DNA of 64,000 nt from Oligoflexus tunisiensis (GCF_001748245.1 NZ_BDFO01000001.1:7120346-7184345), one strand, 5' to 3'. Shown: positions 43,438 through 53,094, numbered from the stretch's first letter. Notes: generated by a model from the letters alone, not told the origin. Numbers and translations are program-made.

Positions 43438-44166
43438 TCAGCTTTTGTAAGGAATGATTTGCCGCAGAAGGGCGGCGCTGGCGATCGCGGCGGTGGTCGC
43501 GCGCAGGATGGAGCCTTCGATCCGACAGCCGACAAAACCCTGCCGACGCAGGGCCATGACCTCATCCGCATCCAGACCCTTCTCACTGCCGATCACAGCC
43601 ATCGTGGGGCCCGGCTGAGCCGGCTGCCAACGGGCCAGGTTGTGCTCCCCGTCCGGATCCAGAAAGATTTTATTGGGAAAGGCCGCGGCCTTGCCTAGCA
43701 GAACCTCCAGACTCTCCGACCAATCCAGCACCGGAGCCCAGGGACGCTTGCACTGCTTCATCGCCGCCGTGGCGATACGATCCCAGCGCTCCCGCACCTT
43801 GTCCTGCATGCGATTTTTATCGACCGATTGCGACGCAAAGACCTCAATCCCATCCATGCCAAGCTCGATGAGATAGGGCAGAAGCTCATCCGCACTCTGA
43901 GGTTTCAGAGCGCCAATAGCCAGAGTCACCTGAGCCGCCGCAGCGGGCGCCGGAAAAAAATCCTCGCGTTCCACCCGGAACTCACCCTCATGCTTGCCCG
44001 CATGCGTGAGCTGGGCCAGGGCAACATGTCCGGACCCATCGGCGATTTCCAGCTCGCTGTCCACGGGAAGGCGCAGGACCTTGAGGAGATGGTGCCACTC
44101 ATCCGGCAGGAGTTCCCACTGCTCCGGACCCAGACGGCGACCAAGGAATCGAAAACGATGCGCCAT
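43438..44166 (-). CDS. rsmE: 16S rRNA m3U1498 methyltransferase
   Basis: RsmE is a SPOUT-family enzyme that methylates U1498 in the decoding region. The 242-residue protein has the PUA-like N-terminus (WHHLLKVLRLPVDSELEIADGSG) and the trefoil-knot C-terminus: LAIGALKPQSADELLPYLIELG, MAVIGSEKGLDADEV and the closing GSILRATTAAIAS, a typical ILR-x-E/T-A segment. The start ATG overlaps the prmA stop (TGATG), so translation is coupled. A longer start at 44196 is less likely. The prmA-rsmE order is widespread. Confidence 0.93.
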   Translation of the reverse strand: MAHRFRFLGRRLGPEQWELLPDEWHHLLKVLRLPVDSELEIADGSGHVALAQLTHAGKHEGEFRVEREDFFPAPAAAAQVTLAIGALKPQSADELLPYLIELGMDGIEVFASQSVDKNRMQDKVRERWDRIATAAMKQCKRPWAPVLDWSESLEVLLGKAAAFPNKIFLDPDGEHNLARWQPAQPGPTMAVIGSEKGLDADEVMALRRQGFVGCRIEGSILRATTAAIASAALLRQIIPYKS

Positions 44167-45095
44167 CAGACTTTCCGATAAATCTGGCAGACCCAATCAC
44201 TCTGCACATCCTCGTGTTCCAGAATCAGACCACAGGGATTGGCCAGCTCTTCCATGGCTCGCGCTTCATCGGCAAGAACGCCCGAAAGGATCAGAAATCC
44301 GCCGGGAGCCGTCTGAGTTGCGAGATCCCCAACGATGCGCCGCAGAACGTAGAAAATAATATTCGCCATCACCACCTGAAAAGGCGCTCCACGTGAGGGC
44401 AGCGTGCCCTGCTCCAAAATCAGAGGCGTGCCGTTCACTCGTGCATTGTCACCAGCGGCAATGATGGAATCAGGATCAATGTCCGTCGCTGTCACCGTTT
44501 TATAACCCAGCTTCTGCGCGGCGATGGCGAGAATGCCCGTCCCGGTGCCGACGTCCAGAAGGGTGTCCGGCTGAATCCCGCGTGTTTCCAATTCCTCCAG
44601 CGCCTTCACGCACAGCATGGTGGTGGCGTGCTGTCCCGTGCCGAAGGCCATGCCGGGCTCGATGCAAATCGGAATCAGATCCTGGGGAAGATTATCCGAA
44701 AGCCAGGGCGGGTAAATATAAAAGCGCGGTGTCCGAATCGGTTTGAAGCTTTCCTTCCAGCCTTCCATCCAGGTTTCGGTGAGCATCGCGCTCATCTCAC
44801 AGCTGATCAGGCCTTTGAAATCCTCTTCCAGTTTCGTTTTGATCTGCAAGAGATGCTCACGATCATATTTGTAAACCAGGAGGGGCAGGTTATCGCCACC
44901 GAGCTGTTCATACTGCTCCGGCGCTTCCGCCTCATAGGGAAGATCCAAATAGAGATCATCGATCGCCCCTTCGACAAAAGCCTCTTCACCGGTGCCCAGC
45001 AGCCAGTTCTTGACATCGTCCTTGACCGCATCAATCGACACCAGGGCCTGGGGCAAAAACGTGATTTGTAACTGAAAAGTCTCGGTTGGATGCAT
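44166..45095 (-). CDS. prmA: ribosomal protein L11 methyltransferase
   Basis: PrmA trimethylates lysines of L11. I used the ATG at 45093-45095, which has AAAGGAGG upstream. The 309-residue protein has the substrate-binding N-terminal domain. The AdoMet core is then IEPGMAFGTGQHATT with LLDVGTGTGILAIAA. The catalytic motif is MANIIFYVL, the NPPY-like N-x-x-x segment as seen in PrmA (ANIL). It ends at rsmE with a one-base overlap of stop and start. Confidence 0.92.
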   Translation of the reverse strand: MHPTETFQLQITFLPQALVSIDAVKDDVKNWLLGTGEEAFVEGAIDDLYLDLPYEAEAPEQYEQLGGDNLPLLVYKYDREHLLQIKTKLEEDFKGLISCEMSAMLTETWMEGWKESFKPIRTPRFYIYPPWLSDNLPQDLIPICIEPGMAFGTGQHATTMLCVKALEELETRGIQPDTLLDVGTGTGILAIAAQKLGYKTVTATDIDPDSIIAAGDNARVNGTPLILEQGTLPSRGAPFQVVMANIIFYVLRRIVGDLATQTAPGGFLILSGVLADEARAMEELANPCGLILEHEDVQSDWVCQIYRKV

Positions 45096-45162
45096 GGCGA
45101 AAGGCCTCCTTTGGAACGGTGGCTCTTTATATAGCCTGTGCAGCAAGACCTCAAGTTGTTTA

Positions 45163-47073
45163 CTAAAAAACCGCCAGAGGGCCCAAAGGCCCATCGACCG
45201 GCAGCATGGGAATGATTTTCTTAACCAGCTGATCTTTCAGATAATTTGGATCCTCCCTCAGATTGGTGAGGAGGCTTTTCACTACGATAAAACCCGGATT
45301 GCGCTGGGCCAATTCCTTCCAAATTTGCATGGCCACACCCTCGCGTCCCTGACCATAATGCAAAAGCCCTTGCGCCAGCGACCGCCAGGCTTCAACACCT
45401 GGTTTGGATTTCACCCGCTGCCAGAATCGGAAGGCACTTTCGGCCCTGGAGTGGTCCTTGCTATCGAGAAAACTCACAATCAACGCGAAGAAATGTTCGG
45501 CCCGCGGTTCCAGGTTGGCTGCTTTCTGAAATTCCGCAGCGGCCAGCAGACGATAGGGTTTGGTGGAATAGGCATGCAGCATCGCTGTGCCTTTCAAATG
45601 AGCCAGCTCCTGCGAGCGCACCACCAGTTTTTCGAGCGGCTGCAAAGTCTGCAGAGCCTCCAGTCCATTGCTCTGAGCCAGGAGCAGACGAACGCGGAGC
45701 AGAGGCAGCCACTCGCTGTCCAGGGTTTTATCATCGTCCTGCTGCTCCTGAATCCGATCGATATAGGCAAGCCCATCCACCGCACGCTGGTGCCGGATGG
45801 CCTGCTCGACAACGAGTCGAACGAAACCCGGATCGAAGCGATAACGCTGATAGCTCTCCGGATGACTGAAGAACTCGTCCAGAGCCGGGCCGATATTCCC
45901 GGATTTTCTCAGAAAGGCCCGCAGGAGCGTGATATCAAAGAAGCCCGCTTCATCGGCCTCCATCATGGCAACCGGTCGGGATTTCCAAACGAGCTGACTC
46001 AATTTTTTATCACGCAAGCGCCAGGCATTGAGCATGCGCATGCGAAAGATCTCACGCTGCAGAAAGGGATCGTGGAGTTCCGGGAAAAGTCCGGCGGCAT
46101 CTTTCAGGACGCGTTCCACCTGAACTCCGTTGCCAAGTTTGGCCAGATTCGAGGCGGCTGCCCATGCAAGCCAGGCCTGCAGCACGGGGCTTTGATTCAT
46201 CATCGCTGTCCTGAGTACGGCATAGCCATCATCCAGGCGGTTTCGCATAGGCTGCCGGGCCTGATCCACAAACTTCAGAACACAGGAGGGTGAGCCTGTC
46301 CACCGCCGACAGCCCGGATAATTTTTGGGCGCCACCAGACTGAAGGTCTGCAACCGTCTTTGGGCCTCCCCGGCGAGCAGCTGTATGGGCAGCATTTCCC
46401 AGGAAACACTGCTGCGCTGAAACTGGACCGCATCGCCATAAATTTCCGTGACCTGACGCAAGGCCGCCTGCGGAATATCCTGCGCCAGCTGGCAGCTGGT
46501 GAGAAGATACTGACCCGTGGAATCCAGGGATCCTCGAAAGCGCCGACTCAGGGCCTCCTGAATCAGAAATTTGCATTCCATATCCTGCCAGGCACGGGCT
46601 GCAGCCGCTTCACTGCCGGGCGCATCCGTCAGCTTCAAATGCCGAATCAGGCTGCTGGCCAACGGCCGGGTTTTCGCACCGATGCCGTGCCTTTCCAATC
46701 CTCTCTGCACAAAGCGAATGGAATTTTTCGTGGCCAGGTTGATGGCCCGATCGGTCCGCATCAGATAATAGGGAAGAGCCACAAAAAGTGCCGCCAGGAC
46801 CAGCACGAGCAGCCCCACGCCCAAGGCCAATCGCAGGCCCCGCTGGGAATGTTCGACGCTGCGATAGCGGATCGCGGAAACCTGATGCAGAGCGTGCAGC
46901 GGCTCCTCAGCGGAAAATTCTCCCGCCTCGATGGGATCCGCCTCCCGCATCATTCTCGCTGCCGGCGTCGGCGGCCGGGAAAAATCGAGCGAAAGTTCGG
47001 GCGCCACTGAGGAGGAAGCCTCCACAGGGTTGATAATTTTTTTGCCTTGGGACTTGGGCTGCTCGTCCGCCAT
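45163..47073 (-). CDS. large bitopic membrane protein with TPR-like repeats
   Basis: The first 80 residues are polar and probably cytoplasmic. One membrane span follows (LALGVGLLVLVLAALFVALPYYL), then about 530 residues, presumably periplasmic and largely helical. Helical pairs such as WLAWAAASNLAKLGN, LLRVRLLLAQSNGLEALQTL, LLAAAEFQKAANLEPRAEHFF and SLAQGLLHYGQGREGVAMQIW fit TPR-like repeats. TPR proteins scaffold complexes. No enzymatic motif is visible, and the family is unrecognised. It precedes prmA on the same strand at 68 bases distance but has no clear functional tie to it. Confidence 0.72.
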   Translation of the reverse strand: MADEQPKSQGKKIINPVEASSSVAPELSLDFSRPPTPAARMMREADPIEAGEFSAEEPLHALHQVSAIRYRSVEHSQRGLRLALGVGLLVLVLAALFVALPYYLMRTDRAINLATKNSIRFVQRGLERHGIGAKTRPLASSLIRHLKLTDAPGSEAAAARAWQDMECKFLIQEALSRRFRGSLDSTGQYLLTSCQLAQDIPQAALRQVTEIYGDAVQFQRSSVSWEMLPIQLLAGEAQRRLQTFSLVAPKNYPGCRRWTGSPSCVLKFVDQARQPMRNRLDDGYAVLRTAMMNQSPVLQAWLAWAAASNLAKLGNGVQVERVLKDAAGLFPELHDPFLQREIFRMRMLNAWRLRDKKLSQLVWKSRPVAMMEADEAGFFDITLLRAFLRKSGNIGPALDEFFSHPESYQRYRFDPGFVRLVVEQAIRHQRAVDGLAYIDRIQEQQDDDKTLDSEWLPLLRVRLLLAQSNGLEALQTLQPLEKLVVRSQELAHLKGTAMLHAYSTKPYRLLAAAEFQKAANLEPRAEHFFALIVSFLDSKDHSRAESAFRFWQRVKSKPGVEAWRSLAQGLLHYGQGREGVAMQIWKELAQRNPGFIVVKSLLTNLREDPNYLKDQLVKKIIPMLPVDGPLGPLAVF

Positions 47074-47126
47074 GACCCTCGCCTGGTTTAAGTGCCTGGC
47101 CGAAAACCCGCCCGGGCACTATGCAT

Positions 47127-47612
47127 CTACCGTTTGCCGCGAATCGTCACATGAAAATGACCGCGCAAAGGGACTCCTGCGAGGCGCACCTGATCCGGGG
47201 AATCCTCGATTTCCATAATCACGCGACGCCAGGTCAGCAGGACAAAGCTGTGAATTTCCTTGGCCAGGATACTATCGCCCCGCTGGCTGTGATGCCCCTT
47301 GCCGGTGATGATCTTCACCCGGTGCATCCCTGCCATTTCAAGCAGGCTATCCAGAACGGCTCGAACCCTTTGCTGGGCTTCGTCCAGACGCAGGCCATGC
47401 AGGTCAATCTCATGGACAATCGGCGCTTTATGCGTCTTGCTGGCCTTTTTCTCAGGCTCCTTCGGTTCTTCGGCGTCCGGCTTATCGGGCTTGAATTGCT
47501 CAAGATGTCTCAGGAAAAGCTCTTCGGCATCCTCCTCCAGCTCGAAGCGGATACGGCGGGGTTCATCCTTGCTGTTTTGCGGGCCTTTTCCCGGCTTTTT
47601 GCCACGAGCCAT
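47127..47612 (-). CDS. Smr-domain protein
   Basis: With the ATG at 47610-47612 (GGGAAAGA upstream) the protein has 161 residues. A basic, charged N-terminal part leads to a C-terminal Smr domain. The landmarks are EIDLHGLRLDEAQQRVRAVLD with the conserved DLHG, and VKIITGKGHHSQRGDSIL with the TGxGxxS loop. Smr domains nick branched DNA or cleave RNA, in proteins related to MutS2. This stand-alone form lacks a MutS ATPase; its role in repair or ribosome rescue is unknown. A GTG start 30 bases upstream is possible but less likely. Confidence 0.9.
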   Translation of the reverse strand: MARGKKPGKGPQNSKDEPRRIRFELEEDAEELFLRHLEQFKPDKPDAEEPKEPEKKASKTHKAPIVHEIDLHGLRLDEAQQRVRAVLDSLLEMAGMHRVKIITGKGHHSQRGDSILAKEIHSFVLLTWRRVIMEIEDSPDQVRLAGVPLRGHFHVTIRGKR

Positions 47613-47716
47613 AATTCTTTCCCAATCGATGCTGACAGTCACGAGGCCTTTGGTTATGATCGAAAATCTGTCATGAAAGCAGCCCGGTTACCTCCCATCA
47701 GGAGTTCTTTCAACTT

Positions 47717-48322
47717 ATGGCCTCCAAGGACGAACTGCAACTCGAACAGCTTAAACAATGGAACGACATAACCCAGGCGAAGGGATTTCTGGCCGCCGAC
47801 TTTCTTCTGTGGCTTTGGTACTACATTGAATCCGATCAGAATCCCAGCCGTTTTCAGCTGCCTGGGGATCCGCAGGAATATTTGGTGAAACTTTGGATCG
47901 AGGATCGCCTTGTTCTGGAATCGGACGATGCCAAAGCCCATGTCCACACGCTCAAAGGCGGCGAACCCAGCCGCAGTGCGGAAGCTGAATCCGCTCTGCA
48001 GACCGGCAAAGGCGTCAAGGAAGTGAAACTGGGCCTGCACATTGACCCATATGGTGATTTTTTCTGTTTGATCAATGCCAAGGATCTCGCGCCACGCTCG
48101 ATTGTGATCCCCTCGCCCGCCCTCACAGGTGACAACGGCTCCCTGCAGCGGCCCTCTCTCGCTTATCGCCTTAAGATGACAGAAATATTGACCGAGACAC
48201 TGGATGTCGTGTTTCGCCGCTTTATGGAACAACGCATCGCCGCGGATTGGTGGGACAAGACCTGGCCTTCGATTCAAACCTGGATCGACCAGCGTGGACA
48301 CAGTGAAACGCACCTGCATTGA
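47717..48322 (+). CDS. hypothetical protein, distantly RdgC-like
   Basis: A 201-residue soluble protein. GFLAADFLLWLWYYIESDQ followed by strand-rich KLWIEDRLVLES and the segment EAESALQTGKGVKEVKLGLHI recall the GKxVxKLAL region of the RdgC recombination-associated protein, but only over a short stretch. The rest (PRSIVIPSPALTG, RFMEQRIAADWW) does not give a known domain. It is 18 bases ahead of the YihY gene in the same direction and probably co-transcribed. Treat RdgC similarity as a weak hint. Confidence 0.6.
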   Translation: MASKDELQLEQLKQWNDITQAKGFLAADFLLWLWYYIESDQNPSRFQLPGDPQEYLVKLWIEDRLVLESDDAKAHVHTLKGGEPSRSAEAESALQTGKGVKEVKLGLHIDPYGDFFCLINAKDLAPRSIVIPSPALTGDNGSLQRPSLAYRLKMTEILTETLDVVFRRFMEQRIAADWWDKTWPSIQTWIDQRGHSETHLH

Positions 48323-48340
48323 CTCGCATAAGGGGAACAC

Positions 48341-49621
48341 ATGGATTGGACTTCGATCAAAAAGTCACGCGCCGTCGAAGTCCTTCTCATCATCCGGGAT
48401 GATGTCGACCGCACTGCCATTGGCAAGTACGCCTATGCCATGGCTTACGTCACCCTGTTCTCCCTCATCCCTTCGCTGGCGGCCTCCTTTGCTCTGGTCT
48501 CGCTCTTTACACCGATGTTTGGCCAAAACTCGGAGATGATTCAGCAGGTCGAGGCTTTCATCCTGCGCAATCTCGCGACCGGCAGCGGCAACCAGGTGGT
48601 GGAATATCTGGAAACATTCCTGGCCAACACTGACTTTCAAAAAATCGGAATGACCGGCTTTGCCGGGATGATGGTGGCGCTCACCCTCCTCCTGCGTGAA
48701 ATTGAAATGGCCCTGAATCGCATTTTTGAGATTCAACAGGCCCGTCCCCTGCTCATGCGCTTCATTTATTTCTGGACGTTCCTGACCCTCGGCACCTTCA
48801 TGCTCGCCGTGTCGATCGGCACCCTGTCCACCAACAGGATCGTCTCCCGCTATGTGGATATTTCACTGGCCATGAAGCTGCTTGGGGATTTCCTTTATTT
48901 CGGCAGCATGGCCGGCTTTTTCTTTATGCTCTACAAGTTGGTGCCCAACCGGATGATTCCTGTGAAGCACGCGCTGATTGGAACAGCCACCAGCACGATA
49001 CTCCTGACGCTCGCCGTGAAATTCTTTGGGATTTATGTCACGAGCTTTACCAGCTACCAGGCTTTCTACGGCGCGTTATCCGCGGTCCCGATCTTTCTCA
49101 TGTGGCTCTATATCATCTGGTTTATCACGCTGTTCGGGGCCTTGATCACCAAACGCAGCATGGAAGGCTGGAGCAGCAAGGAAGTGGAAGTGGAGGCCAT
49201 CCATGAGCATGTTCGCGACGATTACTTCCGGGCACTGATGCCGTTTCTTGTGCTGCTCGCGATCTATCGCGGCTATGAGGAGAATCAGGGCAAAGGCATG
49301 CTGCCGGAGAATATCGCTCTGGAACTCGGTGTCTCGCTGAGTCCTGTGCGCAAGGCGCTCCATACCCTGGAGCAGGAAGGCCTTGCCATGCCGCTCCAGG
49401 CGGGGGAATTATCGGAACTCGGCAGCAACGCTTATTTCCCACGCGTGCCGGCTCATCAGCTGTCCTATGCGGATCTCAAAAAAAGATTGCTCGGTGATGA
49501 GGATGTCTGGCTGCGCGCCACCCAGTGGCCCCATGCAGCCGAAGGTCGATACACGAGCGTTATCCAGTCCTATTTGAACGGTGAGACAAAAGCCCTGGCC
49601 GAAGACCTGCGCGCCTCATGA
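48341..49621 (+). CDS. YihY/BrkB-family membrane protein with C-terminal winged-helix domain
   Basis: Residues 20-290 form the six-span YihY domain. AYAMAYVTLFSLIPSLAASFA is typical, as is TSYQAFYGALSAVPIFLMWLYIIW near the end. The family's role is unclear (called BrkB or ribonuclease BN historically, both doubtful). Residues from about 300 carry an added helical domain with a helix-turn-helix-like LPENIALELGVSLSPVRKALHTLEQEGL, which would be cytoplasmic. A gene stop TGA at 49619-49621 overlaps the last codons of the convergent kinase gene by 6 bases. Confidence 0.88.
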   Translation: MDWTSIKKSRAVEVLLIIRDDVDRTAIGKYAYAMAYVTLFSLIPSLAASFALVSLFTPMFGQNSEMIQQVEAFILRNLATGSGNQVVEYLETFLANTDFQKIGMTGFAGMMVALTLLLREIEMALNRIFEIQQARPLLMRFIYFWTFLTLGTFMLAVSIGTLSTNRIVSRYVDISLAMKLLGDFLYFGSMAGFFFMLYKLVPNRMIPVKHALIGTATSTILLTLAVKFFGIYVTSFTSYQAFYGALSAVPIFLMWLYIIWFITLFGALITKRSMEGWSSKEVEVEAIHEHVRDDYFRALMPFLVLLAIYRGYEENQGKGMLPENIALELGVSLSPVRKALHTLEQEGLAMPLQAGELSELGSNAYFPRVPAHQLSYADLKKRLLGDEDVWLRATQWPHAAEGRYTSVIQSYLNGETKALAEDLRAS

Positions 49622-51145
49622 AGCCACCCAGCGGCGCAGCCAGTTGAGGCGGCGCCAGCTGCGAATGCGCTGAGCCATGGGCCGATGTGGGGATTTCTCT
49701 TTCGCCGGCACTTCCCGCGGCAGAACCACAGTAAAGGTCGCCCCCTGTTTCGCTTCCGAGGTCACTTCGATACGCCCATTATGAAGCGAGATCAAAGCCT
49801 TGGCCAGGCTCAAGCCGATGCCCACACCCCCGGAGGAACGATTGCGGGCCGTATCCGCGCGATAAAAAAGATCGAAGATATAAGGCAGAGCTTCCTCGGC
49901 GATTCCTTCCCCAAAGTCCCGGATTTCAAAATGCCATTCGTTGACCTTGTCATGCACCTTGAACTCAACCGTCTGGCCGGGACTTGAATGCTTGCAGGCA
50001 TTCAGCAGGATATTTTTCAACGCCAGGGTCACATAGCCCGAGGCCATCTTCGCGGTTTTATCCTGACATTCACTGGTATCCACCGAAAGCGTGACCTGCT
50101 TCGCCTCAAAGTTCTTGGCAACCGATTGCTTCAGCTCCTCAACAAAACGCTCAAGCCCCACCTCTTCCAGGTTGATCTGGATGGCCTCACCCTGCGCCCG
50201 GGCCAACAGCAAAAGGTTTTCCACAATCGTCGACATCTGCTCGGCTTCGTGCACAATCGTCCGCATGGAATTGCGATATTCCTCGGGCGTGCGTTCGCGG
50301 CGCAGAGCCAGCTCCGCTTCGCCGCGCAGAACGGCAATCGGGGTCCGCAGTTCGTGGCTGACATCACCAGCAAAGCGGCGCAAACGGCCAAAGGCATCCT
50401 CGATGCGACCGAGCATTTCATTGAAGGTCCGCACGAGCAGGCGCAGTTCATCCTCGGCTGAAGGCAGCTTCAGACGTCGATCAAAATTATCGGTAAAGCC
50501 CAGCGCCGCCACTTCCCGGGTGATGCGTGTCACCGGCTTCAGCGACCAGCTGGTGAGGAGATAGCCAAACACCAGCGAAACGAAAAAGCCCAGTCCCAGA
50601 GTGATCCAAAGCATCATGCGGGCATTGCGAATCGTATTCAGCGCGGCACTCATGGAAGCGGCCACCTGAATCAAATCGCCCGTGAATTGCCCGTGACGCA
50701 TCACGGGAAGAGTTAGCTGCCTGAGGGAACCGCCCGAGGCAATGCGATAGGTTTCATAGGTCTCCTGCCCCATTTTCGCCCGTTCCAGGGACGCTGTGGA
50801 GACGGCAAGATTCACGCGAATATTGCTGGTGCGGGCTCTGACCTTTCCGGAGGGATCGATCAACTGCGCATAAGCGCGAACGTAGCGACGCCCCCCGAAA
50901 AACTCATCGATGATCGACTCCCAGTCCCCGGGCTCGTGATACACCGAGAGATTCTGCTTCTGATTATGCTGGGCGTCCCGCAGAGTCTTGGCGGAAGTCA
51001 ATAGAGTGGCATCAAGGGACTGCATGACGGAATCTTCGACAACCTTGGAGACACCAATCCCGATTGCCACAAAAATAAGAGCCATCCAAATCGCATGGCT
51101 CACCGACAGACGTATACGAATCGGGATTCGTGACAGCACGCGCAT
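49616..51145 (-). CDS. HAMP-type sensor histidine kinase
   Basis: The 509-residue kinase has an N-terminal span, an outside sensor domain of about 130 residues (YVRAYAQLIDPSGKVRARTS), a second span (MLWITLGLGFFVSLVFGYLL) and a HAMP linker (SWSLKPVTRITREVAAL). The H-box is DVSHELRTPIAVLRGE, and the ATPase domain has ALKNILLNACKHS, DFGEGIA and GVGIGLSLAKALI. It starts 5 bases after its partner regulator gene ends, a classical two-component operon. The layout resembles heavy-metal or envelope-stress sensors such as CusS, but the ligand is not known. Confidence 0.95.
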   Translation of the reverse strand: MRVLSRIPIRIRLSVSHAIWMALIFVAIGIGVSKVVEDSVMQSLDATLLTSAKTLRDAQHNQKQNLSVYHEPGDWESIIDEFFGGRRYVRAYAQLIDPSGKVRARTSNIRVNLAVSTASLERAKMGQETYETYRIASGGSLRQLTLPVMRHGQFTGDLIQVAASMSAALNTIRNARMMLWITLGLGFFVSLVFGYLLTSWSLKPVTRITREVAALGFTDNFDRRLKLPSAEDELRLLVRTFNEMLGRIEDAFGRLRRFAGDVSHELRTPIAVLRGEAELALRRERTPEEYRNSMRTIVHEAEQMSTIVENLLLLARAQGEAIQINLEEVGLERFVEELKQSVAKNFEAKQVTLSVDTSECQDKTAKMASGYVTLALKNILLNACKHSSPGQTVEFKVHDKVNEWHFEIRDFGEGIAEEALPYIFDLFYRADTARNRSSGGVGIGLSLAKALISLHNGRIEVTSEAKQGATFTVVLPREVPAKEKSPHRPMAQRIRSWRRLNWLRRWVAS

Positions 51146-51150
51146 CTCCT

Positions 51151-51843
51151 TCAGGCGTCCGCGTTCGAGCGACCTTCGACATCCAGCATGTAGCCATGAC
51201 CCCGCATGGTCTTGATAAAGTTACTCTCCCAGGGTTTGTCGATCTTATTGCGCAGATAACCCACGTAAACGTCGACCACATTCGAGGTCGGTTCGAAATT
51301 CATGTCCCAGACATGCTCGGAGAGCTGGGTCCGGCTCAGAACTACGCCAGCGTTGCGACCAAAGTATTCCATCAACGCATATTCTTTCGCAGTCAGTTCG
51401 ATTGGGCGACCTTCGCGCGTCACCATCTTTTTGGAAGGATCGATTTTGATTGGACCGACTTCGATGACGGTGGCCACTTCCGTATCCTTGCGACGGAGCA
51501 GAGCCCGCACACGGGCCAAAAGTTCGTCGAGGCTGAAGGGTTTTTTCAGGTAGTCATCGCCGCCTTCATCCAGACCTTTGACAACATCCTCGGTCGTATC
51601 CTTGGCCGTCAAAATCAGAACAGGGGTGCTGATACCACCCGCCCGCAGATTCCTGAGCACTGTCAAGCCATCCTTAATGGGCAGCATGAGATCCAGCACG
51701 ATGGCGTCATAGGGATTCTCATAGGCCAGCCATTCCGCTTCCTGCCCATCCTGAGCCAAATCAACGGCATAGGATTCCTCGCGCAATGCGCGTACAAGCA
51801 GGCTCGACAAGGCCTTATCGTCTTCGACAACCAAAATACGCAT
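51151..51843 (-). CDS. OmpR/PhoB-family response regulator
   Basis: This 230-residue regulator has a receiver domain (VVEDDKAL with the acidic pair, phospho-acceptor Asp51 in VLDLMLPIKDG, conserved Lys in KKPFSLDELLARV). A winged-helix effector follows (IELTAKEYALMEYFGRNAGVVLSR, then NVVDVYVGYLRNKI). It is directly upstream of the histidine kinase at 49616 and is phosphorylated by it, by context. The divergent unknown secreted-protein operon starts 384 bases away and is a plausible target. Confidence 0.96.
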   Translation of the reverse strand: MRILVVEDDKALSSLLVRALREESYAVDLAQDGQEAEWLAYENPYDAIVLDLMLPIKDGLTVLRNLRAGGISTPVLILTAKDTTEDVVKGLDEGGDDYLKKPFSLDELLARVRALLRRKDTEVATVIEVGPIKIDPSKKMVTREGRPIELTAKEYALMEYFGRNAGVVLSRTQLSEHVWDMNFEPTSNVVDVYVGYLRNKIDKPWESNFIKTMRGHGYMLDVEGRSNADA

Positions 51844-52227
51844 AGTTCCTCCCTTTTGACACTGTTCCCATACTGAAAGACGGGCATGGTGACAAGATAA
51901 TTCGCCCTGAATGAAAGTCAGCTAAGACCTTTCAGAGAATTATGAGAAAAATTTCGAACTCAGCGTACACATGTCATATTCGGGCGTTGAGAGCCCCCTT
52001 TTTGCCGGTTTGACCGTATCAACCGGCGCAAATCACTTCAATGCCTTTCATTGCGGCCAGCAAACACTTGTCACACAAGATTTACACCGGCCAAAGACAC
52101 TGCAAGTTTCCTAGCAATGTCTGAATCTATCTTTCCTGCTAATCAATTGACAATAGCCACACTGATAGGTAGCTTGGCCAGACTTCAGTACAGGTTCTTA
52201 AACCGCTCAATTTTCAGGAGGCTTTTT
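51844..52227. promoter_or_regulatory. divergent regulatory region, regulator operon and secreted-protein operon
   Basis: These 384 bases separate the regulator gene from the operon starting at 52228. A TTGACA lies at 52147-52152, but no convincing -10 box is at the proper distance. The region is AT-richer than the genes. I see no gene or terminator in it. It is the expected place for binding sites of the adjacent response regulator. Confidence 0.45.
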
Positions 52228-53064
52228 ATGGTTAAGAAACAATGGATTGCGGCTCTGGCTCTCGGCTTTAGCATGAGCGCACAGGCAGCGGACTTCACAG
52301 AAGCTGATGCCAAGTATGCTCTGCGCGATACTTCGATCGAAGCCACCCAGCAAGCCCGTGCTGCTTATAAGGCGATTCTGGATCAAGGCGCCAAGGACGC
52401 CGACCTGATCCGTGCCGCGGAAGGCTACCTGCGTTCCACCATTTTTGAAGGCGCCCACTATTACACCACCGTTGACGCTGAAGATCGCGCCGCGCGCAAA
52501 AAAATCTTCAACGACTGCTGGAAAGTTGGCGCTGAAGTATTGAGCCCAGCGAAGCTCGGCTTTGAATCGCCTGTGTACTACTACTTCAAGGCCAGCTGCA
52601 TTGCCTATGAAGCGGAAGTTTCCAATGTGATTCAACGCCTGACTCTTCTGCCTGAAATGAACAAGGCTCTGGAATCCGGTTTCGCCACCCAGGGCGGCAC
52701 CACCTATGAAGGCGGCGGTCTGCTCCGCGTGAAAGCTGCCATCAAAGGCAATCCCGAAGCCAAAGGTCTTCCTGGTGGCATCTACAACCCAGAGGAAGCC
52801 TTGAATCTGGTGGATCAGGCTATTGCCTCGGAAGCCTATCCTGGCAATGCTGAAGGCGCTCTCTTCTGCGAAAACTATCGTCGCAAGATCATCACCCTCA
52901 ACGAACTGCAAAACCACGCTGAAGCTCACGCCACCGCGGATATGGTTCTGGCCGACTTCCCTCTTTACCTGGAAGAAGGCTTGATCCCCGAGTTCATTCG
53001 CGCGGAAACAGCCGACTGCATCAAGCACGTCACCGAGCTGAAGGCCAACACGCCAGCCAGCTAA
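52228..53064 (+). CDS. secreted hypothetical protein, helical
   Basis: The ATG at 52228 follows CAGGAGGC and begins a signal peptide (cleaved after MSAQA). The mature part of about 257 residues is helix-rich: ATQQARAAYKAILDQGAKDA, AAEGYLRSTIFEGAHYY, EEALNLVDQAIASEAYP and ELQNHAEAHATADMVLADF. This resembles TPR-like solute-handling proteins such as the TatT component of TRAP systems, though the match is loose. Conserved-looking Cys (NDCWK, KASCIAY, LFCENY, ADCIKH) may form disulfides in the periplasm. It is first in a three-gene operon of exported proteins. Confidence 0.72.
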   Translation: MVKKQWIAALALGFSMSAQAADFTEADAKYALRDTSIEATQQARAAYKAILDQGAKDADLIRAAEGYLRSTIFEGAHYYTTVDAEDRAARKKIFNDCWKVGAEVLSPAKLGFESPVYYYFKASCIAYEAEVSNVIQRLTLLPEMNKALESGFATQGGTTYEGGGLLRVKAAIKGNPEAKGLPGGIYNPEEALNLVDQAIASEAYPGNAEGALFCENYRRKIITLNELQNHAEAHATADMVLADFPLYLEEGLIPEFIRAETADCIKHVTELKANTPAS

Positions 53065-53094
53065 AGCCTTGATTGTTCGTAAAAAAATACTTTG

